Positions 1-6,195 of a stretch of DNA of 10,545 bases are shown here, piece by piece. The notes under the pieces were generated by a model. It was not told the DNA's origin. It made no database searches and saw only the letters and a program-made list of their open reading frames with translations. Both the position numbers and the translations under genes were made by a program. The stretch is from Verrucomicrobia bacterium UBA1263 (GTDB lineage: Bacteria > Verrucomicrobiota > Verrucomicrobiia > Limisphaerales > UBA1412), in assembly GCA_002308515.1 (NCBI GenBank), contig DBVN01000096.1, forward strand, positions 1 through 10,545. The letters are read 5' to 3'. How positions within the stretch are numbered: position 1 is the first letter of the stretch; each line of letters starts with the position of its first letter.

Positions 1-294
1 TGAAATAAAATATTTTGATGGATCATATGCGGCAGCCATCCCCCATATAAGACCAGTAAAGACTACATAAAGAATAAGGCCTCCATATAAAACCATCTCA
101 AACAGCAAATATGACTTGGCACGTCTTACCTTGCAAAGCTGCACGACTATATCAACGATGAACAATAAAGATATGAAAATAAACCAACGTGAACATTCTC
201 CGGGAACTATCAGCAGTGCAATTAAAAAAAGCAACATCACCCACTGAGCGGTTCGCACATTATTTTTTATGAAATTGATGATACAACACTTCAT
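1..294 (-). CDS. Hypothetical multi-pass membrane protein (partial, C-terminus off the left edge)
   Basis: An uninterrupted reading frame of 98 codons runs from an ATG at 292-294 to the left edge of the window without a stop, so the gene is cut. It starts MKCCIINFIKNN and contains at least three strongly hydrophobic stretches, roughly residues 18-32, 37-53 and 64-86. A short basic linker (KVRRAK, about 55-60) separates the second and third, and the sequence after the third is polar. An AAGGA sequence lies about 12 nt before the ATG. The start is 25 nt downstream of the stop of the 139-aa gene on the same strand, so the two are probably one operon. The region is clearly AT-rich compared with the genes to the right. 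I do not recognise a family. It is an integral inner-membrane protein of unknown role. Confidence 0.6.
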   Translation of the reverse strand, partial: MKCCIINFIKNNVRTAQWVMLLFLIALLIVPGECSRWFIFISLLFIVDIVVQLCKVRRAKSYLLFEMVLYGGLILYVVFTGLIWGMAAAYDPSKYFIS

Positions 295-314
295 CGTTGT
301 GTTCGTTCCTTGCG
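295..314 (-). repeat. Leader repeat copy 1 (before the partial membrane protein gene)
   Basis: The plus-strand sequence cgttgtgttcgttccttgcg recurs at 763-782 with two mismatches. Read on the minus strand it contains the AAGGAA ribosome-binding sequence and sits directly against the ATG of the partial gene at 294. Confidence 0.6.
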
Positions 315-319
315 TTATA

Positions 320-739
320 TCAGTCGTGTTTTTCCTTTGCAACACATTTCTCTTTTTCTTGAAGAGAAAGCTTTTTCTTTACCCTGGTGATATCCTTTAA
401 TAAAAGGAGTTGCATGATAAATACTGTTATCAAAGCTCCCGAACTAAGAAAACTAATAAGAAAAATATCAGCAAGTGCATGACGACTGTGCTCTATTTCA
501 CCTAAATACCTTTTCACTAAGATATTAAAATATTCATCAAATTGATCTTGGAAATCTGAAAGAACATAGGATTTTATAATTTTTCCTGTATACATCATTG
601 CATTCTCTTTAGCCCTCAGAACCGATGGGTGTGTGTACATTATAGTACCAAAAAAAATCATAATGTTACCTATTAGAACAAGCACCAAAATACAATTTAT
701 GATCCTGAGTTTAAAAATTATCTTTCTTATTTGTTCCAT
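320..739 (-). CDS. Hypothetical small membrane protein with two TM segments
   Basis: This 139-aa protein has one hydrophobic helix near the N-terminus (about residues 11-34) and a second at about 92-115. Between them lies a polar region of about 55 residues (YTHPSVLRAKENAMMYTGKI onward). The C-terminal tail of about 24 residues is very rich in Lys and Glu (KKKLSLQEKEK) and is probably cytoplasmic. With both ends in the cytoplasm, the central loop would face the periplasm, a layout seen in small sensor or adaptor membrane proteins. No family is recognisable. The ribosome-binding site at the ATG (737-739) is poor. A better-placed AAGGAA lies in the repeated leader 763-782, before an in-frame ATG at 760 that is followed after two codons by TAA. 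Codon use is AT-rich, unlike the genes beyond 800, which may indicate transfer. It is followed 25 nt later by another membrane-protein gene. Confidence 0.65.
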   Translation of the reverse strand: MEQIRKIIFKLRIINCILVLVLIGNIMIFFGTIMYTHPSVLRAKENAMMYTGKIIKSYVLSDFQDQFDEYFNILVKRYLGEIEHSRHALADIFLISFLSSGALITVFIMQLLLLKDITRVKKKLSLQEKEKCVAKEKHD

Positions 740-762
740 ACAGCCAAATTATAACTCCATGT

Positions 763-782
763 CGTTGTGTTCTTTCCTTGCA
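763..782 (-). repeat. Leader repeat copy 2 (before the 139-aa membrane protein gene)
   Basis: cgttgtgttctttccttgca matches 295-314 at 18 of 20 positions. On the minus strand it places AAGGAA ahead of an ATG at 758-760. That reading frame runs into TAA after two further codons, then resumes in frame at the ATG at 739. Confidence 0.6.
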
Positions 783-809
783 TGATTCCGGTCAAAAGCC
801 CCAGATTGT

Positions 810-1388
810 CTAAAAACTCAGAAAACCGGTGATGATGACTGCCAGCAGTCCCGTCACACAGAGAATAAAGGATATCTTCTTCATTCTTGGACTGTTCCAG
901 ATAAGGAGGATACCGCTCATGTACAGCAGCGCCAGACAGACTCCGGTCGCGACCCCGAAGATCTGGAACGCCAAACCGCATTTTGCCTTATGAAGGAGCA
1001 CCATCTTATGATAAAGCCCCGGACGGTTGACCTGAAGCTCCGCGGAATTCTCCGCGCGATCAGGGATAAACACGAAATGATAACCGGCCTGATTGCCCAG
1101 CACGACTCCGGAACGTCCCTTTTGTGCCTTGCCTTCAGGAATTTCGATCCCGTTTTCCCTGGCGTAATCCACCATCACTTTTTCCTGTGCCTCGATATTC
1201 AGAGCCAACGGCCGCGGCAGAGACTGGCTCAGCTGGATCTGGTAGGACTGCGTATTCAAACTTCCTTTGACCCCGAAAATATAAAGCATCCCCGTCAGCG
1301 CGAACAAACAAACCGCCGGCAAAAAGAACATTGCTAAATACGCGTGGAAACTCCTCAAAAACTGCGGGTTGAAAATATTCTTATTCAT
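810..1388 (-). CDS. Small PepSY-associated transmembrane (PepSY_TM-like) protein
   Basis: This 192-aa membrane protein starts MNKNIFNPQFLRSFHAYLAM. The ATG at 1386-1388 is preferred over an upstream in-frame GTG at 1397 because AGAAG lies 8 nt before the ATG. Three hydrophobic helices are visible, at about residues 18-38, 137-163 and 171-190, with a periplasmic domain of about 95 residues between the first two. The RSFHAYLAMFFLP segment, the TGMLYIFG turn and the LYHKMVLLHKAKCGLAFQIF segment (His127, His133) resemble PepSY-associated TM proteins. In that family conserved histidines sit at the ends of the helices and some members are iron-regulated or linked to redox at the membrane. This copy is short, without the full multi-helix core. 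Its substrate or partner cannot be told from the sequence. It lies 132 nt after the MFS gene on the same strand, so it may have its own promoter. Confidence 0.6.
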   Translation of the reverse strand: MNKNIFNPQFLRSFHAYLAMFFLPAVCLFALTGMLYIFGVKGSLNTQSYQIQLSQSLPRPLALNIEAQEKVMVDYARENGIEIPEGKAQKGRSGVVLGNQAGYHFVFIPDRAENSAELQVNRPGLYHKMVLLHKAKCGLAFQIFGVATGVCLALLYMSGILLIWNSPRMKKISFILCVTGLLAVIITGFLSF

Positions 1389-1520
1389 TTTGATCACTTC
1401 TTTCTTTTTCCATCACATTCTTTCAGCAAGGAGAAAATTATTTCCCTTACCTATAAGAAAGAACACCGCTCAGGAAGATTTGTTTCTTTTTTGACTCAAA
1501 AGATACAGAAAAAGGATCTT

Positions 1521-2726
1521 CTAGTCCTGTTTGCGGAAGCCGCAGGCCGATATTGATGCCAGACTGCCCAGTACCAGCATCACACCCAGCGGGATCGCCG
1601 TCTGACTGCCGCACAGACCGACCAAAGGAGCAGCGATACCTCCGGCCATGAAAGAAAGAACTCCTATCAGACCGGCCGCGCTTCCGGCCATGTCCGACTG
1701 CTGACGGATAGCCAGCGAGAAACTCGTCGTGGTCACGATGCCCACACAGGAGACCGCGATGAAAAGCGGTATCAGCAGGATGACCGCCGAAGCCGGACGC
1801 CAGATCGTCAGTCCCAGCACGGTCAGCGATGCCAGCAGACAAACGACCAGTCCCGCGTTCAGCAGACGCTGCTCCCCGAATCTGCCGCTGAGGCGACCCG
1901 CGATCTGCGCCGATCCTGTGATGCCGATCGAAATACAGGCGAAACAATAACTGAACTGGGCCGGGGTAAAACCGTACATCTCCTGCAGTATGAACGGCGA
2001 GGAAGCGATATAGGAAAACAAGATTATGAAAATAAAAGAGTGCCCCAGCGTGTAGCGCATAAAGCCGCCGTTCCGCAGCAGTTTCCTGAAAATCAACACC
2101 GCTGAGCTCAAACCGGACGCGTGGCGTTTTTCACGAGGCAGTGTTTCCTCAATAAAGCGGAACGTGGCCAGCACTCCGATAAGACCTAATCCCCCCAGAA
2201 CGACAAAAGTTCCGCGCCAGCTCATCACCTTCAGCAGCTGACCACCCACCACCGGACTCAATACCGGAGCCAGTCCATTGATCAGCATCAAAAGCGCGAA
2301 AAAGCGGGTCAGCTCCGGCCCGCTGTAGAGATCGCTGGCTATCGCTCTGGAAAGGACGACCGCACCCGCGCCGGATAAGCCTTGTATGAACCGGGTCGCG
2401 ATCAGTATCTCCACCGTCGATGCCCAGGCACAACCCAAAGAAGAAATGACAAAAATCAGCAGAGAAATGAGCAGAACGCCGCGGCGGCCGTACATATCGC
2501 TGAGAGGCCCGATGAATGCCTGTCCCAGCGCGATCCCCGCCAGACATGTTGTCAGACTCAGCTGGATCTGCGCGGCATGAGTCATCAGGTTCTGCTGCAT
2601 CTGCGGAAAAGCCGGCAGAAAAAGATCGGTGCAAAGAGGCGCGACCGCTGACAGGAAACCTAAAACAGAAGCCAGCAGAAATCGTTTTCGGGAACTGATC
2701 CCCGAAGACAAACAGGATATACTCAT
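1521..2726 (-). CDS. Bcr/CflA-family MFS drug/H+ antiporter
   Basis: This 401-aa inner-membrane transporter of the major facilitator superfamily has about 12 hydrophobic segments. Diagnostic motifs are seen in order. TM1 carries an acidic residue in the Bcr/CflA/MdfA style (PLCTDLFLPAFP, Asp34). The loop 2-3 motif A is GPLSDMYGRRG (73-83). The TM4 motif B is ATRFIQGLSGAG (Arg112). The TM5 antiporter motif C is GLAPVLSPVVGG (151-162). Family members expel drugs such as bicyclomycin or chloramphenicol, or small metabolites, in exchange for protons. The actual substrate here is unknown. The ATG at 2724-2726 has no evident Shine-Dalgarno sequence. It follows the GNAT gene by 32 nt, so the two are probably co-transcribed, and the exporter may handle something related to the acyltransferase product, though that is only inference. 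Full family length, no breaks seen. Confidence 0.88.
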   Translation of the reverse strand: MSISCLSSGISSRKRFLLASVLGFLSAVAPLCTDLFLPAFPQMQQNLMTHAAQIQLSLTTCLAGIALGQAFIGPLSDMYGRRGVLLISLLIFVISSLGCAWASTVEILIATRFIQGLSGAGAVVLSRAIASDLYSGPELTRFFALLMLINGLAPVLSPVVGGQLLKVMSWRGTFVVLGGLGLIGVLATFRFIEETLPREKRHASGLSSAVLIFRKLLRNGGFMRYTLGHSFIFIILFSYIASSPFILQEMYGFTPAQFSYCFACISIGITGSAQIAGRLSGRFGEQRLLNAGLVVCLLASLTVLGLTIWRPASAVILLIPLFIAVSCVGIVTTTSFSLAIRQQSDMAGSAAGLIGVLSFMAGGIAAPLVGLCGSQTAIPLGVMLVLGSLASISACGFRKQD

Positions 2727-2758
2727 TTTTTACAAAAGAACCGTGGATCCGTCCGCGT

Positions 2759-3547
2759 TTACTGCGCTTCCAGAATGGAGGCCGGCACACGGCTCAGGTC
2801 CAGCCAGGTGAGGAAATCGATCGTTTTGAAGGTGCGGTCAATGGCCGGAGCGCCGCAGATCCGGGCCCCCATGGACATATACGCGCCCAGCAGCTTGGGG
2901 ATCTTCACCGTTTTCTCCGGCAGTTTCTCCAGAGAACAGGCGCAATGAGGCAGCGGATCTACATGGAATTCAGGGGGAACCAGATGTTTTTGCAGGACAT
3001 GATACGCGCCGGCGCCTTCGGCTTCATCCTGCGAGGTCAGCGAACTGCATCCCACCAGATAACGAGCATTATAACGGTCAGCGTATTTCTTGATTCCTCG
3101 CCACAAACAACCCAGAGCCAGCAGGTTGCGATGCTCCGCGTGGATGCAGGCGCGCCCCAGCTCCACGATCTCGGCACGGTACGGCTCCAGAGGCCGGAAG
3201 TCGAACTCCTGAGCGCTGTAGTATCCCAGATTCTTCTGCGCGTGAAGCCCGGTCTGCAGCCGGTACGTTCCCACGATCGTTCGGGACTCCTGATGGATCA
3301 CCAGCAGATGTTCGCAGATGGGGTCGAACTCATCCACATCCAGTCCGGTCTTGAACGATTCGGGCAGACCTTCCTTCAGTTCGATATTGAATATCTGGAA
3401 ACGCAGACGCTGCGCCTGGCGCACTTCCTCCTCATTCTCCGCCAGCCGGCAGGTGTAAACATTGCGGCCGCGGGATGTGGAAAAAATACGGTCTCCGATG
3501 CGGATATCGCCTAAATAGGCGTTTTTATGTTCGAGCTCTTCTGACAC
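2759..3547 (-). CDS. GNAT acyltransferase of the OlsB / N-acyl amino acid synthase type
   Basis: This 262-aa soluble or membrane-associated protein of the Acetyltransf_5 type resembles OlsB (L-ornithine N-acyltransferase, which moves a 3-hydroxyacyl chain from acyl carrier protein to ornithine to make lyso-ornithine lipid) and related N-acyl amino acid synthases. Visible hallmarks are the RLRFQIFNIEL segment near residue 47, DEFDPICEHLLVI (72-84), VGTYRLQT (92-99), and the core ELGRACIHAEHRN (129-141), which matches the family's ELGRxCVHxxYR signature. The C-terminal ICGAPAIDRTFKTIDFLTWL is also family-typical. The start is GTG at 3545-3547 with no clear Shine-Dalgarno sequence and no nearby alternative ATG. 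No OlsA-type O-acyltransferase lies next to it, so a complete ornithine-lipid pathway is not shown here, and the amino acid acceptor cannot be read from sequence. It lies upstream of the MFS exporter and downstream of the sensor kinase. Confidence 0.85.
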   Translation of the reverse strand: MSEELEHKNAYLGDIRIGDRIFSTSRGRNVYTCRLAENEEEVRQAQRLRFQIFNIELKEGLPESFKTGLDVDEFDPICEHLLVIHQESRTIVGTYRLQTGLHAQKNLGYYSAQEFDFRPLEPYRAEIVELGRACIHAEHRNLLALGCLWRGIKKYADRYNARYLVGCSSLTSQDEAEGAGAYHVLQKHLVPPEFHVDPLPHCACSLEKLPEKTVKIPKLLGAYMSMGARICGAPAIDRTFKTIDFLTWLDLSRVPASILEAQ

Positions 3548-3565
3548 AAGTAAATAAGCTGGATC

Positions 3566-3580
3566 CCGGTCCGTGACCGG
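3566..3580. repeat. Short perfect inverted repeat in the leader of the acyltransferase gene
   Basis: CCGGTC, a 3-nt loop, then GACCGG forms a perfect 6-bp hairpin 19 nt upstream of the GTG start and downstream of the candidate -10. Neither strand has a following T-run, so it is not a standard terminator. It may be an operator half-site pair or a leader hairpin. Confidence 0.35.
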
Positions 3581-3589
3581 AACGGAAAA

Positions 3590-3617
3590 ATCCTAGCACT
3601 TTTCCATCCGGATTCAA
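3590..3617 (-). promoter_or_regulatory. Candidate promoter for the acyltransferase-MFS pair
   Basis: On the minus strand TTGAAT (3617-3612), a 16-nt spacer and TAGGAT (3595-3590) form a modest sigma70-like pair, with a TGC extension before the -10 (TGCTAGGAT). It lies in the 80-nt gap after the kinase gene. Each hexamer matches four of six consensus bases, so this is tentative; read-through from the kinase gene is the alternative. Confidence 0.3.
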
Positions 3618-3627
3618 GCAAACACCG

Positions 3628-5919
3628 CTAATCCGTCTTTTTTGAGAAATTTTTCAGCAGATCTTTGATCTTGTCCAGACTCAGCGGCTTGACCAGAACA
3701 TCATCCACCCCAGTCATATCTATCTCCTCTTTGGCGTAAGCGTCCGCGGTCAGCACATAGATCTTCGCTTTTTGGCCGTTAGGCAGCTTGCGCATCTCGC
3801 GGGCCAGCTGATCCCCGTTCATGTCCGGCATCCTCAAGTCGGTCAGGATGATATCCACCTCGTTTTCTTTCAGCAGCTGGAGGGATTTTTCCACGGTAGT
3901 CGCCATGAGAGGAACGACCCCGAATCTCTTCATCATCTTGCTGATCACCATCAGGTTCATCTGCATATCGTCCACCACCAGCATCCGGCAGCTGAAAGCC
4001 GATTTGTCCGCTGTGAACTCTTTAGAAGGTTCATTAGTCTGAGCCGCTTCGCTGTATTTCAGACCGGGGATCTCCAGCGTAAAGGTCGAGCCTTTGCCCA
4101 ATTCGCTCTCAACGGTCAGATCGCCGCCCATAGCCTGAGCCAGCTGCCGTGATATGGTCAGTCCCAGACCGGTCCCGACCGCGTTAGAACGTCCCTCCTG
4201 TGTAAATGAATCAAAAAGATCCTTCAAAAATTCCGGGCTGATCCCAATGCCTGTATCCCTAACCTTTACGGTCAAAGTCCCTGTCTTCGCGTTCTCTTTG
4301 CGAAAAGCCGCGTTCAGCTCTACCTTGCCTTGCCGGGTGAACTTCATGGAATTGCCCACGAGGTTGACAATGATCTCCCGGATATGAAGCTCATCGAGCC
4401 AGATGACCGGAGGCAGATCCCGGCATTCGCAATAGAAGTTCAGTTTCTTTTCCGCCGCTTTGACCTGAAAGATCTTGTCTATCTCATTCAACACCTTGCG
4501 GATCGGAATTTCCGCCGTTCTTATTTTCATCTTGCCTTCCTCCAACTTGGAGAAATCCAGGATGTTGTTGATCAGTTTCAGCAGGGATTCACTGGCATAA
4601 TGGATCGTGGTCAGATTCTCCTCTTTCTCTTGTTCGGAAGTATTCTTGAACTGAAGGAGATCTGACAAACTGATGATGACGCTCAGCGGAGTGCGGATCT
4701 CATGGCTCATGTTCGAGAGAAAACGGCCTTTGGCAGCCTCGGCCTGACGAGCCCTCTTCACAGTCACTTTGAGCATATCGTTTTTGAGGAGGATATGATG
4801 TCTGTTCTTATTGATGCGCCTCAGTGCCACAGCCAGCAGCAGGGACAACACGACAAAAAGCATACCCACGAGCATGATGATCCTGTTCTGGTTATGATCC
4901 CAAAAACTGTAAGGCTTTTCTGAAACAATGGTTCCGACCGGCACTCTGCTCTGTCTGACATTATACTTTTGCAGCAAGTTCCAGTCTAAGATCTTGTCAT
5001 AATAAACCAAAGGCTGATAGTCGTTATTCTCTCCCTTTTTAAAGTATTCCATCAGCCAGTTGGCCGCGTCCTTGCCAACATCCCCCACATAAGTCACCAT
5101 ACCGCCTATGGCACCATCCACCATCAGGTAATCACGAAGTACAAAAACCGGGATTCCAAATTGATCCAGCTCTCTAATCACATCCACCATGCCCAGCATA
5201 TATTCCTGTAAAGATTCATTCCGTCGAGGCCAGTCATAAACGATGGCAAATGTATCTTTTTTGTGCTCACTCAGTTTTGCCAACAGTTGTTTATCTGTCA
5301 TAGCTGTGGGACTGTAGAAGTCAACCCTCACATTGGGAAGAGTTTCAATGGAATGAGTGAATTCCTTTCCCAATTCGCTTTTTTCCCATCCGTCATCGGC
5401 CAAAAAAGCAATGTTCCGCCTGTCCGGGAAAACGCTCAAAGCCAGTTTCACCGTCTCAAAAGGATAAAAAGTGTAGGTATTACGGTAGTGGGCGTGTGGT
5501 TTTGTCAGCTCATCGTAATCCACCACAATATAAAGGATGGGAACATCATCCGGGATATCATCAAAAAACTCCTTGTTATTGAGATTCCAGTAAGCCATGT
5601 TGCCGATACAGACGATCGCGTCATATTGCCTGTCTCTGATTTTCTGACGATAAGGCTCGAACCGTTCGGCAAACTGATCGTTCAGAGTACGGACTTTGAT
5701 CTCAAAGTGATCGTATTCACAATCCAGCTCCGGAGAACACATCTGTTTCGTAAATGACTGGATGATATTTAAATAGGCTGAATAAGTCTGGTCTTGTGAA
5801 TGAATAACGAGGATATTTTTGTGCGACGGTTCCTGTGCTTCTTTTCCCCAACAGGAGAAAAGACACAGGAAGATCATCAGACTGATGACGCGCAAAAATT
5901 TGACTTTCCATCCACTCAT
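3628..5919 (-). CDS. Hybrid sensor histidine kinase with periplasmic ABC_sub_bind-like sensor domain and C-terminal receiver
   Basis: This 763-aa membrane sensor has domains in the following order. Residues 8-23 form a signal or hydrophobic segment ending LFSC, a weak lipobox-like match with Cys23. Residues 34-320 form an alpha/beta periplasmic binding-protein fold like ABC_sub_bind proteins (NILVIHSQDQ, AIVCIGNMAYWNL, VPILYIVVDYDE, RNIAFLADDGWEKS). One TM helix spans 347-366. HisKA has SHEIRTP with phospho-acceptor His406. HATPase_c has the N box around Asn523, DTGIGI at 555 and GTGLGL at 582-587. The REC domain has Asp650/651, phospho-acceptor Asp694 (ILTDLRMP), Thr724 and Lys744 (VKP). The set of catalytic residues looks complete, so it should autophosphorylate and relay to its own receiver. 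No HPt domain, output domain or neighbouring DNA-binding regulator is present, so the final target is elsewhere or reached through a separate HPt. The ligand is unknown. The ATG at 5919 is 17 nt from the nearest purine-rich ribosome-binding sequence. Confidence 0.92.
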   Translation of the reverse strand: MSGWKVKFLRVISLMIFLCLFSCWGKEAQEPSHKNILVIHSQDQTYSAYLNIIQSFTKQMCSPELDCEYDHFEIKVRTLNDQFAERFEPYRQKIRDRQYDAIVCIGNMAYWNLNNKEFFDDIPDDVPILYIVVDYDELTKPHAHYRNTYTFYPFETVKLALSVFPDRRNIAFLADDGWEKSELGKEFTHSIETLPNVRVDFYSPTAMTDKQLLAKLSEHKKDTFAIVYDWPRRNESLQEYMLGMVDVIRELDQFGIPVFVLRDYLMVDGAIGGMVTYVGDVGKDAANWLMEYFKKGENNDYQPLVYYDKILDWNLLQKYNVRQSRVPVGTIVSEKPYSFWDHNQNRIIMLVGMLFVVLSLLLAVALRRINKNRHHILLKNDMLKVTVKRARQAEAAKGRFLSNMSHEIRTPLSVIISLSDLLQFKNTSEQEKEENLTTIHYASESLLKLINNILDFSKLEEGKMKIRTAEIPIRKVLNEIDKIFQVKAAEKKLNFYCECRDLPPVIWLDELHIREIIVNLVGNSMKFTRQGKVELNAAFRKENAKTGTLTVKVRDTGIGISPEFLKDLFDSFTQEGRSNAVGTGLGLTISRQLAQAMGGDLTVESELGKGSTFTLEIPGLKYSEAAQTNEPSKEFTADKSAFSCRMLVVDDMQMNLMVISKMMKRFGVVPLMATTVEKSLQLLKENEVDIILTDLRMPDMNGDQLAREMRKLPNGQKAKIYVLTADAYAKEEIDMTGVDDVLVKPLSLDKIKDLLKNFSKKTD

Positions 5920-5933
5920 AACATGATTAGTAT

Positions 5934-5956
5934 GATTCCCCCTATCGTGGGGAATC
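5934..5956 (-). promoter_or_regulatory. Leader inverted repeat overlapping the kinase ribosome-binding sequence
   Basis: GATTCCCC (5934-5941), a 7-nt loop and GGGGAATC (5949-5956) form a perfect 8-bp inverted repeat. On the minus strand it begins at about the predicted transcription start. Its 3' arm contains most of the AGGGGGA ribosome-binding sequence (5943-5937). It could act as an operator or as an RNA hairpin masking the site. Confidence 0.5.
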
Positions 5957-5961
5957 TAAAG

Positions 5962-5990
5962 ATTTTGCATAAAAAACAGGTAATCGTCAA
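5962..5990 (-). promoter_or_regulatory. Candidate sigma70-type promoter for the hybrid kinase
   Basis: On the minus strand TTGACG (5990-5985, five of six consensus bases), a 17-nt spacer and CAAAAT (5967-5962, four of six) are correctly spaced. A TG lies just before the -10 (ATGCAAAAT). Transcription would start near 5955, giving a leader of about 36 nt that opens with the inverted repeat. Confidence 0.5.
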
Positions 5991-6108
5991 AATAAAAATC
6001 AAGATACCGGTTTTCTTATTGTAATCCGTTGTTTTTATCCATGATATGAAAGCATTTATCTCTCCTTTGTTTTTCTAAAATTGTTTGACTCAAACCGGCT
6101 GCCCTTCA

Positions 6109-6137
6109 TTGACTTTGGCCGTCTCCTGTGTGACAAT
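6109..6137 (+). promoter_or_regulatory. Candidate promoter for aspS
   Basis: TTGACT (6109-6114), a 17-nt spacer and GACAAT (6132-6137) fit a sigma70 promoter, with five of six and four of six matches. It would give a leader of about 52 nt before the ATG at 6196. Confidence 0.4.
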
Positions 6138-6154
6138 GGAGGGCGCATGGGTCG

Positions 6155-6184
6155 TTGGAGGACAAGATCCTCTCAGACTATATT
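6155..6184 (+). promoter_or_regulatory. Alternative promoter close to the aspS start
   Basis: TTGGAG (6155-6160), an 18-nt spacer and TATATT (6179-6184) form a second possible promoter. It would start transcripts only about 5 nt before the ATG. Such a near-leaderless message would fit the absence of a Shine-Dalgarno sequence near 6196. The AT-rich run there makes chance matches easy. Confidence 0.22.
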
Positions 6185-6195
6185 TTTATTTTTAT

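Noticed and set aside
990..1337. 115-codon plus-strand frame inside the PepSY-TM-like gene, and similar plus-strand frames in the minus-strand genes
   Set aside because: These are shadows of genes with recognisable products on the other strand. Their translations have no coherent domain or membrane pattern.
3566..3605. Hairpins downstream of the kinase gene considered as its terminator
   Set aside because: CCGGTC/GACCGG and GGAAAA/TTTTCC lack a proper T-run on the minus strand, and they overlap a candidate promoter for the next gene.
6016..6067. Mini-ORFs of 6 and 8 codons on the minus strand, the first with a good AAGGAGAG site before ATG 6055
   Set aside because: They are too short to judge and probably lie upstream of the kinase promoter. 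No amino acid bias suggests an attenuation peptide.
5917..6073. Hydrophobic open stretch of about 45 codons on the minus strand ending in a TGA that overlaps the kinase ATG
   Set aside because: The ATGA-style overlap is attractive, but there is no ATG or GTG start with a ribosome-binding site, only an internal TTG. The best kinase promoter also lies within it.
6007..6098. CCGGTTT at 6007-6013 and AAACCGG at 6092-6098 as distant inverted repeats
   Set aside because: Seven bases separated by about 80 nt are easily found by chance, and no mobile-element feature or coding content lies between them.
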